Source: Clostridia bacterium
GTDB taxonomy: Bacteria; Bacillota; Clostridia; TANB77; CAG-508
Assembly (NCBI GenBank): GCA_017510525.1
Contig: JAFWNC010000003.1
Span: 62,001 to 126,000, forward strand
DNA: 64,000 nt
Direction of reading: 5' to 3'
Positions 27,402 to 38,948 of this stretch are shown here, one piece after another; position 1 is the first letter of the stretch, and the number at the start of each line of letters is the position of its first letter. The notes under the pieces were generated by a model. The model saw only the letters and a list, made by a program, of their open reading frames with translations. It made no database searches and was not told the DNA's origin. Position numbers and translations under genes: made by a program.

Positions 27402-28316
27402 CATAAATTTGAAAGAATAACACCAACATTATTCTCTCTATCATCAAGCCCATCAATCCAAACAGTCTCCTTATTTTTCCTAAACCAAGTAAGCTGTCTT
27501 TTTGCATACCTTCTTGTTTCTTGTTTTATTTTGTCAATCATCTCATCTTTCGAAACTTTTCCATCAAGATATTCTACAACCTCCTTATATCCGAAGTCCC
27601 TGCATAGCAGTAGGAAAACTATTATATTTCCTTAGCAAATCTTGGACTTCTTCAATAAGTCCATTTTGAATCATTAAATCAACACGCAAATTAATTCTTT
27701 CATAAAGTCTTTCTCTATCCATATTAATTGCAAAAACCTTATAATCAAAAGCAGGCCCATTTTCTCTAGACTTAACTTCTAACTCAGTTTTAGTCATACC
27801 AGTAGCTTTATATATCTCTAAAATTCTAATAATTCTTTTCTTATCATTAGGACTTATTTTCTCCATTGCTTCTTTATCAATTTCTAATGCTTTCTTATAT
27901 AAATTGTTTAATCCTTCATCAGTATCAGCAACCTTCATAAGCTCATCACGATATTCTTCATCATACTCAACATCAGGAAACTCAATTCCATAAATCAAAG
28001 AATCAATATAAAGACCAGTGCCACCAACAACAATAGGAACCTTACCTCTATTAATAATATCACTAATCACATTTTCACTATCACGCTTAAAATCAGCAAC
28101 ACTATACCTTTCATTTGGAGACACAAAATCAATCAAATGATGAGGAATACCCTGCATCTCAGAAGGAACAGGTTTAGCAGTACCAATAGTCATCTCTTTA
28201 TAAATTTGCATAGAATCAGCAGACACCACTTCACCATCAATCCTCTTAGCAAGCTCAACTCCTAAAGCAGTCTTTCCAGAAGCAGTAGGCCCACAAATAA
28301 CAACAACTTTCTCCAT
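27392..28316 (-). CDS. miaA: tRNA dimethylallyltransferase MiaA, with a +1 frameshift at CGG
   Basis: MiaA adds the isopentenyl group to A37 of tRNAs that read UNN codons. [26 protein letters not shown] (P loop) and [16 protein letters not shown] are clear. I use the ATG at 28316 with AAAGG seven bases upstream. The frame runs to PTAMQGL, then CGG and a stop two codons later. In the +1 frame it continues [18 protein letters not shown] and [14 protein letters not shown], the conserved C-terminal part, to a TAA at 27392. Skipping the C of CGG at 27593-27591 gives 307 residues, the normal length, and restores the QGLGYKE motif. Without recoding the enzyme would lose about 65 conserved residues. 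Confidence 0.85.
27591..27593 (-). other. Putative CGG +1 recoding site in miaA
   Basis: The context is GGA CTT C GGA TAT. Zero frame gives Arg-Ile-stop; +1 gives the conserved Gly-Tyr-Lys-Glu. Confidence 0.75.
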
Positions 28317-28353
28317 ACAACAACCTTTCATTTTTTATATAACAAAACTCCAT

Positions 28354-28506
28354 ACAGTCAAAACGCAATTATTGAATTTACAATTTGAACAAGAATTGTG
28401 CTTTTGACAAGGCAAACAAACGAGAAGAATCCGAGGCGTACTAGGGTACGTCGCAGGATTTTCGAGTGCAGTTTAACACAGTCAAAACGCAATTATTGTT
28501 CAAATT
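28354..28506. repeat. Structured repeat element between miaA and mutL
   Basis: ACAGTCAAAACGCAATTATTG occurs twice in the same orientation (28354 and 28478), and an inverted, slightly diverged copy starts at 28382. The unit from 28382 to 28506 therefore has terminal inverted repeats of ~26 bases. The inside includes GCGTAC/GTACGT and GAATCC/GGATTT pairs. It touches the mutL stop codon. Confidence 0.7.
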
Positions 28507-30658
28507 ACATGATTCTTCTAAAATTTTTCTCCAACTCATACTTCGACATCTTAATCGCAGTAGGCCTTCCATGAGGACAAGTAAAAGGATTAGGAAGCTC
28601 CAAAAGTTCACTCATTAAAGCCTCAACCTCTTCTCTACCAAGCTTCATCTTTGCCTTAACAGCAGATTTACAAGCAATAGTAGCTAAGAAATGATCCTCT
28701 TTTTCCTGTCTAGCAGTTCTAGAAAACTCACCAACTTCATCTAAAAGCTCAATAAATAATTGCTTTGTATTTAAATCTATACAAAAACTTGGAACACCAT
28801 TTAATTTTATAGTATTCTCTCCAAAAGCCTCTAAATCAAAACCAGCTTTTTCAAACATATCAACGTTTTCTTTAATAGTCTCTACCTCCTTATGAGTTAA
28901 AGTAATAACATCAGGAAGTAGCATCATTTGGCAATCTTTATTAACATCACTAAAATAATTTCTCTTAACAGTTTCATATCTAATTCTTTCATGAGCAGCA
29001 TGTTGATCAATAATATACATCTCATTTTCTATTTGAACAACAATATAAGTATCAAAAACAATTCCAATAAATTTATAATTATTATTTTTCATATTTTTAA
29101 ATTCATCAATTGTTTCATTAGTTGTTTGCTCAAGAGAGATTATTTCTTTATTTCCAGGAATTTCAGAAATAGCAGTCTCAGGTTTTTCAATCATCTGTAT
29201 ATTTTTATTTCCTTTTACAGCTTCTCTAATCTCATTTATTTTAGCCATATTTTCATCATCAAGTGGAATATATTCACTTTCATCTTCCTTAACACCACTT
29301 CTTCCGAAAAAGTCATTATACATATCATTAAAGTCAACTTTTTCTTCTGTTTTATCAGTCTCGCCACCAGTAGTATTCTTAATTGCTTCATCTAAAATTT
29401 CTCTAGTTTCTCTTTGTTTTAATAATTCTTCTGTCATATTATCAACTTGCTCATCAGAAGGAACTTGATTATTTTCTTTTTGTTCTTTCTCTTCTTTTTC
29501 TTTAATTATATCAGAAATTTGCATTCCCTCTGAAGGTGCTGTAGCAACACCTATTTCCTTTAAACCTTCTCTAAACTTATAGATCTCTTCAATTAAATTT
29601 TGATCCATAGGTTTATCTTGAACTACATTCTTTTTCTCCTCTTCCTCTTTTGCAACACTTTCAACAAGCTCCCCACTAGAAAGAGCCTCTTTTATAGCAT
29701 GGTAAACAGCTTTAAACACTTTATTCTCTTCTTCGAACCTAACCTCTAATTTAGCAGGATGAACATTAACATCAACAAGTTCTGGATTCATTTCAACATT
29801 AAGAATTAAAAATCCATATTTATTAATTGGAATCATACCCTTAAAAGCTTGTTCAGTTGCAGCATTTAAAGTCTTATCTTTAATATAACGTTTATTAACA
29901 AAAAATAATTGATGACTTCTATTTCCTCTTGCAATCTCAGGTTTGCCAACAACACCAGTAACCTTTATTCCTTCATACTCATAGTCAACATCTAAAACAC
30001 TATTAGCAATATCCTTTCCATAGATATTAAAAACAACATCTTTATTACTTCCAGTTCCAGAAGTTTGAAGAATAGTCTTACCAGAATTAATAAGCTTAAA
30101 AGAAATGTTTTTATTAACAAGAGCAAGTCTAGTAACAACATCTTCAATATAACCAGATTCAGTAAAATCTTTTTTCAAAAATTTATAACGAACTGGAGTA
30201 TTATAAAAAAGATTTCTAACAGTAATAGTTGTTCCAATTGGGCTTCCAACCTCGCCTTGCTCAATTGTTCTACCACCCTCAACAACAATTCTATTACCAA
30301 TATCACTATCTTCTTTTCTAGAAATCATCTCAACATTAGCAACAGCAGCAATACTAGCCAAAGCCTCACCTCTGAACCCCATAGACATTACCTTAGTAAT
30401 ATCCTCAGCCTGTCTAATTTTACTAGTAGCATGTCTTTCAAAAGCAATCTCCATATCATCAGGAGCAATTCCTTTTCCATTATCAGAAATACGAATAAAA
30501 GAAATTCCACCATTTTTAATTTCAACAGTAATTTTATCAGCTCCAGCATCAATTGAATTTTCAACCATCTCTTTAACAACTGAAGCAGGTCTCTCAATAA
30601 CCTCACCAGCAGCAATTTTATTAATTGTCAAATCATCTAATAAAACAATATTTCCCAT
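28505..30658 (-). CDS. mutL: DNA mismatch repair protein MutL
   Basis: 717 residues. The N-terminal GHKL ATPase carries IAAGEVIERPASVVKEMVENSIDAGA, ISDNGKGI, RHATSKI and GFRGEALASIAAV. The linker is long and acidic (about 330-510). The C-terminal dimerisation and endonuclease domain includes DQHAAHERIRYE and ends with CPHGRPTAIKMSKYELEKNFRRI. The DQHAAHERIRYE stretch resembles the DQHAAxERxxYE endonuclease motif, so this is an endonuclease-type MutL, normal where MutH is absent. It lies upstream of miaA in the usual mutL-miaA order. Confidence 0.97.
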   Translation of the reverse strand: MGNIVLLDDLTINKIAAGEVIERPASVVKEMVENSIDAGADKITVEIKNGGISFIRISDNGKGIAPDDMEIAFERHATSKIRQAEDITKVMSMGFRGEALASIAAVANVEMISRKEDSDIGNRIVVEGGRTIEQGEVGSPIGTTITVRNLFYNTPVRYKFLKKDFTESGYIEDVVTRLALVNKNISFKLINSGKTILQTSGTGSNKDVVFNIYGKDIANSVLDVDYEYEGIKVTGVVGKPEIARGNRSHQLFFVNKRYIKDKTLNAATEQAFKGMIPINKYGFLILNVEMNPELVDVNVHPAKLEVRFEEENKVFKAVYHAIKEALSSGELVESVAKEEEEKKNVVQDKPMDQNLIEEIYKFREGLKEIGVATAPSEGMQISDIIKEKEEKEQKENNQVPSDEQVDNMTEELLKQRETREILDEAIKNTTGGETDKTEEKVDFNDMYNDFFGRSGVKEDESEYIPLDDENMAKINEIREAVKGNKNIQMIEKPETAISEIPGNKEIISLEQTTNETIDEFKNMKNNNYKFIGIVFDTYIVVQIENEMYIIDQHAAHERIRYETVKRNYFSDVNKDCQMMLLPDVITLTHKEVETIKENVDMFEKAGFDLEAFGENTIKLNGVPSFCIDLNTKQLFIELLDEVGEFSRTARQEKEDHFLATIACKSAVKAKMKLGREEVEALMSELLELPNPFTCPHGRPTAIKMSKYELEKNFRRIM

Positions 30659-30851
30659 CTATTTCTCCTCATCTTATCATAACTATATCATTTGTAAATG
30701 CATTATATCATTAACAAAATATATTTGTACACCCCTATTTTTATTTTTTATTCCTGTAACACTTTTTTTTAAAATGAATACTATATAACATACTAAGGAT
30801 TTATGAAGAAGCAAGAACTGCTTTTACTTATAATAAAGGAGGGAAAACGCT

Positions 30852-30968
30852 ATGCCAGAAAACAGAGGTTGTGGTGGATTCGGAAACGACGATAACTGCT
30901 TATGGTTAATCATATTATTAATCATAATATTCTGCTGCTGTGGAAACAACAGAGGATGCGGTTGCTAA
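30852..30968 (+). CDS. 38-residue Cys/Gly-rich membrane miniprotein
   Basis: Reads MPENRGCGGFGNDDNC, then a hydrophobic run LWLIILLIIIF, then CCCGNNRGCGC. The ATG has AAAGGAGG about nine bases upstream and the stop is TAA. The Gly-rich head, single hydrophobic segment and clustered cysteines resemble the YjcZ/sporulation-type short proteins of Firmicutes, but I cannot assign a family with certainty. It is on the plus strand, divergent from mutL, and a strong hairpin follows its stop. Six cysteines in 38 residues suggest metal binding or disulfide crosslinking, perhaps in the spore coat. Confidence 0.7.
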   Translation: MPENRGCGGFGNDDNCLWLIILLIIIFCCCGNNRGCGC

Positions 30969-30981
30969 AAAAAACAGACAG

Positions 30982-31025
30982 AGGGACGGTGATTATGTCT
31001 AAACCTAGACATAATCACCGTCCCT
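30982..31025. terminator. GGGACGG hairpin after the miniprotein
   Basis: Two perfect 20-base arms (AGGGACGGTGATTATGTCTA and complement) around a four-base loop, followed by TTTATC. It acts as a terminator for the miniprotein and is a member of the GGGGACG hairpin family. Confidence 0.8.
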
Positions 31026-31051
31026 TTATCTTAATTAAAAATTCAAAAACA

Positions 31052-31140
31052 GTAGGGGCGAGCATTGCTCGTCCGCGACCCTCAAAGACTTTCTTCTATG
31101 GCAATTTATTCGAAGGCAGACGATCAATGGTCGTCCTTAC
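31052..31140. repeat. Palindromic repeat, family B, double form
   Basis: GTAGGGGCGAGCATTGCTCGTCC, a ~30-base spacer containing TTCTTCTATGGC, then a second palindrome GACGATCAATGGTCGTCC. This is the longest copy and shows which bases at the sigF 5' end are repeat-derived. It lies just before the ileS 3' end. Confidence 0.75.
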
Positions 31141-31145
31141 AATTA

Positions 31146-34100
31146 TTAATTCTTTTCTACAAATAATTCAACCTTTTCTCCATTAATAGAAACTTCTTGA
31201 GCATCTTTTCCATCTGTCTTATATTCTAGACTATCTGCCAAAGTATCACTCATAATCTTATCTTCATACTTCTTGATAACATCTAAAACCTTCTCACTTC
31301 CAGAAACATAAATATTAATTCTATCCATAACTTCAAAACCAGACTCTTTTCTAGTATTTTGAACCTTAGAAAGAACCTCTCTTAAATATCCTTCTTCAAT
31401 AAGCTCACTATTAAGTTTAGTATCAAGAACAACACCAAGCTCACCCTCACCATTAAAAGCATATCCATCTTTACCTTGCATCATAACAAGTAAATTATCA
31501 GAATTTAACTCAAGCTCAGTATCTTCATCTAGCATCACAACTTCATATCCACCATTTTTAACCTTTTGAGCAAGTTCAAATTGATTACAAGAAGAAATAG
31601 CCTCTTTAATTTTAGGTATAAATCTACCATATTCTCTACCTAAAACAGGTAAATTAGGCTTAATATCATAAGTAACAAACTCAGACATATCAGCACCAAA
31701 CTCAATCTCTTTAATATTTAACTCTTCCTTAACTATTTCATCATAATAATCAGGTAAACTATCAGTAGAAACAAGCATCTTAGAAAGAGGTTGTCTATTT
31801 TTAATATTAGCAGAATTTCTTGCACCTCTACCAAGTTTAACAATTAAATAAGCTAAATCCATTTCCTTTTCAAGTTCACTATCAACCTCAGAAACATTAT
31901 ATTCTGGCCAATCGCATAAATGAACACTTTCCTTGGCATCTTTATCTAGACCAACAACAATGTTTTGATAAATCTCATCTGTCATAAATGGAATAAATGG
32001 AGCAGAAACCTTACATAAAGTTACTAATACTCTATATAAAGTATTATAAGCACTTATCTTATCATCGCTAAGCTCTTGAGCCCAGAATCTTTCTCTATTT
32101 CTTCTAATATACCAATTAGAAAGTTCATCTGTAAAATCTTCAATAAGCTTACCAGCACCAGTAATATCATAAGAAGCTAATTTCTCATCAACAGTCTTAA
32201 CTAAAGTATTAAGTTTAGAAATAATCCACTTATCCATAACATTATTAGTCTTTACACCTTTATGCTCTAATGGATTAAACTTATCAATTTCAGCATATAA
32301 AACATAGAATGAATATACATTCCATAAAGTACTTAAGAAACCTCTTTGAGACTCTTGAACATTTTCAATAGAAAGTCTAGAAGATAGCCATGGGCTACTG
32401 CCCGTATAGAAATACCATCTTGTAGCATCAGCTCCAACAGTATCTAAAAGAACTAATGGATCAACACCATTTTTCTTAGACTTAGACATTTTCTGACCTT
32501 TTCCATCTAAAACATGTCCAAGAACAATACAATTCTCAAAAGGAGTTTTACCAAAAAGAGTTGTTCCTAATGCAGTTAAAGTATAGAACCATCCTCTAGT
32601 TTGATCAATAGCCTCAGAAATAAATTGAGCTGGGAATTCTTTTTCAAAAACATCTTTATTTTCAAAAGGATAATGCCATTGAGCAAAAGGCATAGAACCA
32701 GAATCAAACCAGCAATCAATAACCTCTTTAACTCTCTTCATTTTCTTACCACATTTAGGGCAAGTTAAATATACATTATCAATATAAGGTTTATGAAGTT
32801 CAATATCATCTGGAACATCAATACCTTTTTCCTTTAATTCTTCAATACTACCAATACACTCACGATGATTACATTCTTCATCCTCACAAATCCAAATTGG
32901 AAGAGGAGTTCCCCAATATCTATCTCTTGAAATTGCCCAATCAATAGCATTTTCCAAGAAATTACCAAATCTACCAGTTTTAATAGTTTCAGGATACCAA
33001 TTAACCTTATTATTATTCTCAACAAGCTCTTTTCTCATCCTGCTCATTCCAACAAACCAACTCTCTTTTGGATAATATAAAAGAGGAGTATCACATCTCC
33101 AACAATGTGGATATGAGTGTAAGTGTTTCTCTTTAGCAAATAATTTATTCTCATCAGCAAGCCACTTACAAATATCATCATTACAATCTCTAACAAATCT
33201 ACCAGCCCATGGCTCAACATCAGAAACAAACTTACCTGATTTATCAACTAAATTAACAAAAGCAATACCATTTTCTTTAGAAACTAAACTATCATCTTCA
33301 CCATAAGCAGGAGCAATATGAACAATTCCAGTACCATCACTTAAAGTTACGTAGTCACCATGAATAATAACAAAAGCCTTACCATCAGGTTTAGCAAAAG
33401 GCATTAATTGTTCATACTCTTTTCCTAACAATTCAGAACCTTTATACTCTTTTAAAATTTCATATTGTTTGTCTTTTAAAACAGTCTCACATAAATCCTT
33501 AGCTAAAACATAAACCTCATATTTAGGCTCATCTTCAGTTCCAACATTAACCTTAACATCAGCATATGTATAAGATTTATTTAAACATAAAGCCAAGTTA
33601 GAAGGTAAAGTCCAAGGAGTAGTTGTCCAAGCTAAAACATATTTATCCTCACCAACTAATTTAAACTTAGCAATACAAGTTGTATCTTTAACATCTTTAT
33701 AACCCTGAGCTACTTCATGAGAAGATAAAGCAGTTCCACATCTAGGGCAATAAGGCATAACCTTATGACCTTCAAACAATAAATCCTTATTCCATAATTC
33801 CTTTAAAGCCCACCAAACAGACTCAATATAAACATTATGATAAGTAACATAAGGATTGTCCATATCAACCCAATAACCAACTTTATTAGTCATCTCTTCC
33901 CATCTATTAACATATTTGAAAACACTTTCCTTACATTCCTTAACAAACTTCTCAATACCATATTCCTCAATCTGTTCTTTACCAGAAATACCAAGTTTCT
34001 TCTCTATCTCAAGTTCAACAGGAAGACCATGAGTATCCCAACCAGCCTTTCTAACAACATGATATCCTTTCATAACCTTATACCTAGGAATAATATCTTT

Positions 34101-34295
34101 CATAACCCTAGTAATAATATGACCAGCATGAGGCATACCATTAGCAGTAGGAGGACCATCATAAAAAGTAAAATGTTCCTTTCCTTCATTCAAAGCAAAG
34201 TTCTTCTCGATAATATCCTTATCTTTCCAAACCTCACTTACCTCGCGCTCCATACCAACAAAGCCATCTTCACCAAGTTCAACTTTCTTATACAT
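31146..34295 (-). CDS. ileS: Isoleucyl-tRNA synthetase
   Basis: 1049 residues, class I. The HIGH-type motif is [14 protein letters not shown] near residue 50 and the KMSKS motif is [14 protein letters not shown] near residue 600. The editing domain has [12 protein letters not shown] and [15 protein letters not shown]. The length and the C-terminal part ([13 protein letters not shown]) place it in the longer eukaryote/archaeal-like IleRS type, common in Clostridia and often linked to mupirocin tolerance. GGAG precedes the ATG. It is controlled by the T-box leader at 34358-34620. No CGG is in frame. Confidence 0.97.
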   Translation of the reverse strand: MYKKVELGEDGFVGMEREVSEVWKDKDIIEKNFALNEGKEHFTFYDGPPTANGMPHAGHIITRVMKDIIPRYKVMKGYHVVRKAGWDTHGLPVELEIEKKLGISGKEQIEEYGIEKFVKECKESVFKYVNRWEEMTNKVGYWVDMDNPYVTYHNVYIESVWWALKELWNKDLLFEGHKVMPYCPRCGTALSSHEVAQGYKDVKDTTCIAKFKLVGEDKYVLAWTTTPWTLPSNLALCLNKSYTYADVKVNVGTEDEPKYEVYVLAKDLCETVLKDKQYEILKEYKGSELLGKEYEQLMPFAKPDGKAFVIIHGDYVTLSDGTGIVHIAPAYGEDDSLVSKENGIAFVNLVDKSGKFVSDVEPWAGRFVRDCNDDICKWLADENKLFAKEKHLHSYPHCWRCDTPLLYYPKESWFVGMSRMRKELVENNNKVNWYPETIKTGRFGNFLENAIDWAISRDRYWGTPLPIWICEDEECNHRECIGSIEELKEKGIDVPDDIELHKPYIDNVYLTCPKCGKKMKRVKEVIDCWFDSGSMPFAQWHYPFENKDVFEKEFPAQFISEAIDQTRGWFYTLTALGTTLFGKTPFENCIVLGHVLDGKGQKMSKSKKNGVDPLVLLDTVGADATRWYFYTGSSPWLSSRLSIENVQESQRGFLSTLWNVYSFYVLYAEIDKFNPLEHKGVKTNNVMDKWIISKLNTLVKTVDEKLASYDITGAGKLIEDFTDELSNWYIRRNRERFWAQELSDDKISAYNTLYRVLVTLCKVSAPFIPFMTDEIYQNIVVGLDKDAKESVHLCDWPEYNVSEVDSELEKEMDLAYLIVKLGRGARNSANIKNRQPLSKMLVSTDSLPDYYDEIVKEELNIKEIEFGADMSEFVTYDIKPNLPVLGREYGRFIPKIKEAISSCNQFELAQKVKNGGYEVVMLDEDTELELNSDNLLVMMQGKDGYAFNGEGELGVVLDTKLNSELIEEGYLREVLSKVQNTRKESGFEVMDRINIYVSGSEKVLDVIKKYEDKIMSDTLADSLEYKTDGKDAQEVSINGEKVELFVEKN

Positions 34296-34357
34296 AAAAT
34301 CACTCCTTCTAAAAAAATTGCAACGAAATTCGCTAATTATTTTTCAACAAAAAAAAT

Positions 34358-34620
34358 CGTCCTATATAAAAAATATATAGGACGAAACAAATCCGCGGTA
34401 CCACCTAAATTAAGACCGTTATCAAAACAATCTTCACTTAAACCCCATTTAACGCACAGGAAACGACTTAAACTACTATAATTTCATAAAAGCAACTAAA
34501 AGGTGATAATCTAACGTCTTAACCTACCAAACTTTCACCAAACGTTCAGCTCTCTAAAAAGCCTTAATCATTAGACCGTGTCCTTCATCACAATTTTTAA
34601 AATATTCATAATCACGATAT
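34358..34620 (-). promoter_or_regulatory. T-box leader of ileS
   Basis: The minus strand carries AGGTGGTACCGCGGAT at 34406-34391 and a terminator hairpin (CGTCCTATATA with its complement) at 34384-34358. The stem-I region includes AGAGAGCTGAACG and GATTATCACC, whose ATC is a candidate isoleucine specifier. It fills the 375-base gap between rubrerythrin and ileS. Confidence 0.92.
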
Positions 34621-34670
34621 ACCAATTCTAACACATCAGCAACAAATTATCAATACTTTCTCTATATTTT

Positions 34671-35210
34671 TTAATAATTCTCAGCCTTAATCTCAAAATA
34701 ACTTTGAGGATGATTACAAACTGGACAAACCCCAGGAGCCTCTTTACCAACACAAATATGTCCACAATTTCTACACTTCCAAATCTTATCACCATCTTTA
34801 GAAAATACCAAATCACCTTCAATATTCTCTAACAATTTTCTATATCTTTCCTCATGTTCTTTCTCAATCTCACCAACAGCTTCGAATAAATAAGCAATCT
34901 TCATAAATCCTTCTTCTCTAGCAGTTTGAGCAAAACCAGCATACATATCAGTCCACTCAAAATTCTCACCAGCAGCTGCATCTTTTAAATTCTCAGTAGT
35001 AGTAGGAACATCACCATCATGTAACAACTTGTACCAAATTTTAGCATGCTCCTTCTCATTCTCAGCAGTCTCTAAAAAAATAGCAGCAATCTGCTCATAA
35101 CCCTCTTTTTTTGCCTTACTAGCAAAATAAGTATACTTATTTCTAGCCTGAGACTCACCAGCAAAAGCTGCCATCAAATTAGCCTCAGTCTTTGACCCCT
35201 TTAAATCCAT
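34671..35210 (-). CDS. rbr: Rubrerythrin
   Basis: 179 residues from the ATG at 35210 ([16 protein letters not shown]), which has GGAGG upstream. The ferritin-like diiron domain carries the two ExxH-type helices ([31 protein letters not shown]) and [17 protein letters not shown]. The C-terminal rubredoxin domain has [12 protein letters not shown] and [12 protein letters not shown], with four cysteines for one iron. It is a peroxidase that protects anaerobes from hydrogen peroxide. It appears monocistronic. Confidence 0.97.
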   Translation of the reverse strand: MDLKGSKTEANLMAAFAGESQARNKYTYFASKAKKEGYEQIAAIFLETAENEKEHAKIWYKLLHDGDVPTTTENLKDAAAGENFEWTDMYAGFAQTAREEGFMKIAYLFEAVGEIEKEHEERYRKLLENIEGDLVFSKDGDKIWKCRNCGHICVGKEAPGVCPVCNHPQSYFEIKAENY

Positions 35211-35299
35211 AAAACACCTCCATAACAAAAATGAACAAAAGAATTACTCTCTCGTTCATCTCTTTATATCACACTCTCTTAAAAAAATCAATAACAAAT

Positions 35300-35350
35300 T
35301 GTGGAAATGGGTGGAAATGGGGACGGTTCTCTTTTCCACCCATTTCCACA
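35300..35350. terminator. GGGGACGG hairpin between rubrerythrin and groEL
   Basis: TGTGGAAATGGGTGGAAA and its complement enclose a loop containing GGGGACGG. It follows the groEL stop by about ten bases and can terminate groEL. It is a member of the GGGGACG hairpin family. Confidence 0.75.
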
Positions 35351-35359
35351 TTGATTTTT

Positions 35360-37006
<1,647 letters not shown>

Positions 37007-37021
37007 TTAATTTACAAATTC

Positions 37022-37346
<325 letters not shown>

Positions 37347-37443
37347 TAATTTATACCCATTTAACAAAAAAGTCAAGACATTTATAATAATTTATTCAAA
37401 AAAAATAAAAATATAACAATAAACCATTCAGTAGTTTATTAAT

Positions 37444-37546
37444 GATTTGAATATAGAATTTTGAAGCGTGGCAAGGTGTTTTTCTACGAAGTAGAAAAAT
37501 AGCGGAGCGTCCGCAGCTTAAGCTGAAAAATTGCTATATTCAAATC
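37444..37546. repeat. MITE-like element with GATTTGAATATAG ends
   Basis: The terminal inverted repeats GATTTGAATATAG and CTATATTCAAATC are 103 bases apart end to end. Inside are hairpins TTTTCTAC/GTAGAAAA, GCGGAGCGTCCGC and AGCTTAAGCT. It occupies most of the 345-base gap between groES and the acidic-repeat gene. Confidence 0.65.
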
Positions 37547-37580
37547 TTATATAAGCTTTGTAGAATAAGGGCTGTAATAA

Positions 37581-37627
37581 TTTAAAAGGAAAAAAGACTG
37601 AGAAATCTCAGCCTTTTTTCCTTTTAA
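37581..37627 (-). terminator. Terminator of the acidic-repeat gene
   Basis: TTTAAAAGGAAAAAAG and CTGAG pair with CTCAG and CTTTTTTCCTTTTAAA around a short AAAT loop. It begins 19 bases after the stop. Confidence 0.85.
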
Positions 37628-37645
37628 ATACCAAGTTAAACAAAA

Positions 37646-38803
37646 TTAAACTCCATAAATGGATTTCATTTCAATCCCATCCAAGCAAACCCTCTGAAGC
37701 TCACGTAAGAACTCCAAAGCGTCCACTTTCTGGTCACTAACCGCCTCGTTCTTTTTACCAAAAGCAAATAAACCCTTTTTCTTGGAAGAACCGTAAACAT
37801 ACAAGGTAAGAATTTTCTCGAATTTCTGCACATCAGGCATCTTCACGTCTGCAGCAGTAATAATCTCATCAAGAAACTCCCATTCCTTAACCTTCCTTTT
37901 AACCGAAGTGTTTACAATCTGATCATAAACAGATCTTTTTAAACCGCAGTTATTAGCACGATACAAAATATCTGCAACAAGAGAAACTTTTTCCTCTATA
38001 GAATGATCTCTCAATTTAGCTATTTTAGATACAGCATCTGCTATATCCGGCTTTGCAAACAATCTCTCCACAGATTCGCTCATAGGAGTAACTTCTTCTT
38101 CAGGCTCAGGCACGGCCTCAACTTCAACCTCTTTCTGAACTTCCTCAGACTCAGTCTCTTCTTCATCCTTAGATTCTTCATCTTCGAGCTCAGACTCAGC
38201 CTCTTCTTCGTCTTCAGACTCTTCATCTTCAAGCTCAGACTCAGCCTCTTCTTCGTCCTCAGACTCTTCATCTTCGAGCTCAGACTCAGCCTCTTCTTCG
38301 TCCTCAGGTTCCTCATCTTCGAGCTCAGACTCAGCCTCTTCTTCGTCCTCAGGCTCTTCATCTTCAAGCTCAGCCTCTTCTTCAACCTCAACGATTCCTG
38401 GTTTCAATCTCAGACTCTGCATTAACTCTTTAAGCTCCATTTCTGCTTCGTCATCAACCTCAGACTCTTCATCTTCAGATTCAGGTGCTTCAACAACAGC
38501 TTCCTCTTCAGATTCAGATACCTCAGCTTCCGTTTCGGCCTCCTCGACCTCAGGCTCAGATACAAGCTCAATAACTTTGCCTTCAGATTCACCAGACTCT
38601 GCATTTTCAGCCGAATAATCAAAATCGATTATTGGCATTGCCCGCTCAACAACCAAATCATTGATTATTAAACAAGACTCTGAATTTGTATCAGAAATAA
38701 CCAAATCCAGCTTTAAGCCCGGATTCCCCTTAAGAGCCTCAATGAGTTTAAACTCATCAATACCAGTGTCCTCAGGAATAATAACTTTTGCCCATAATTT
38801 CAT
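37646..38803 (-). CDS. Acidic tandem-repeat protein of unknown function
   Basis: 385 residues from the ATG at 38803 (MKLWAKVIIPED), which has GGGAG nine bases upstream. Residues ~1-70 are a small alpha/beta region. The middle is extremely acidic and includes five tandem 15-residue units of the type ELEDEESEDEEEAES. The last ~125 residues are helical and basic (SIEEKVSLVADILYRANNCG, VKEWEFLDEIITAADV, KKKGLFAFGKK). Codon use and base composition are richer in GC than its neighbours. It holds the only in-frame CGG I found outside the frameshift sites and the sigF repeat (VVERAMP, 38642-38644), there followed by G. The function is unknown. The three-part layout loosely recalls the MazF-like proteins at 7-9 kb, without a MazF domain. 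Confidence 0.65.
   Translation of the reverse strand: MKLWAKVIIPEDTGIDEFKLIEALKGNPGLKLDLVISDTNSESCLIINDLVVERAMPIIDFDYSAENAESGESEGKVIELVSEPEVEEAETEAEVSESEEEAVVEAPESEDEESEVDDEAEMELKELMQSLRLKPGIVEVEEEAELEDEEPEDEEEAESELEDEEPEDEEEAESELEDEESEDEEEAESELEDEESEDEEEAESELEDEESKDEEETESEEVQKEVEVEAVPEPEEEVTPMSESVERLFAKPDIADAVSKIAKLRDHSIEEKVSLVADILYRANNCGLKRSVYDQIVNTSVKRKVKEWEFLDEIITAADVKMPDVQKFEKILTLYVYGSSKKKGLFAFGKKNEAVSDQKVDALEFLRELQRVCLDGIEMKSIYGV
38160..38385 (-). repeat. Tandem 45-bp coding repeats
   Basis: Five near-identical 45-base units encode the 15-residue acidic repeat. Third-position differences and Ser/Pro exchanges distinguish the units. Copy number is likely to vary between strains. Confidence 0.85.
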
Positions 38804-38948
38804 AAGATGCATCTCCCTTCAAAAGTAAAATAATAATGGGTAAAATAACTTGGTATTTTCAAATTAATTTCCAGCAAAAGCCAGAAAAAAAATGGAAAAA
38901 CCAGTATCAGCAATTATACTACGATTTTCCACAAAAATCAATATTTTT

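Noticed and set aside
38080..38391. Open frames on either strand inside the acidic-repeat gene
   Set aside because: They are by-products of the 45-bp repeats in other frames. The frame with a ribosome site and non-repetitive ends is the real one.
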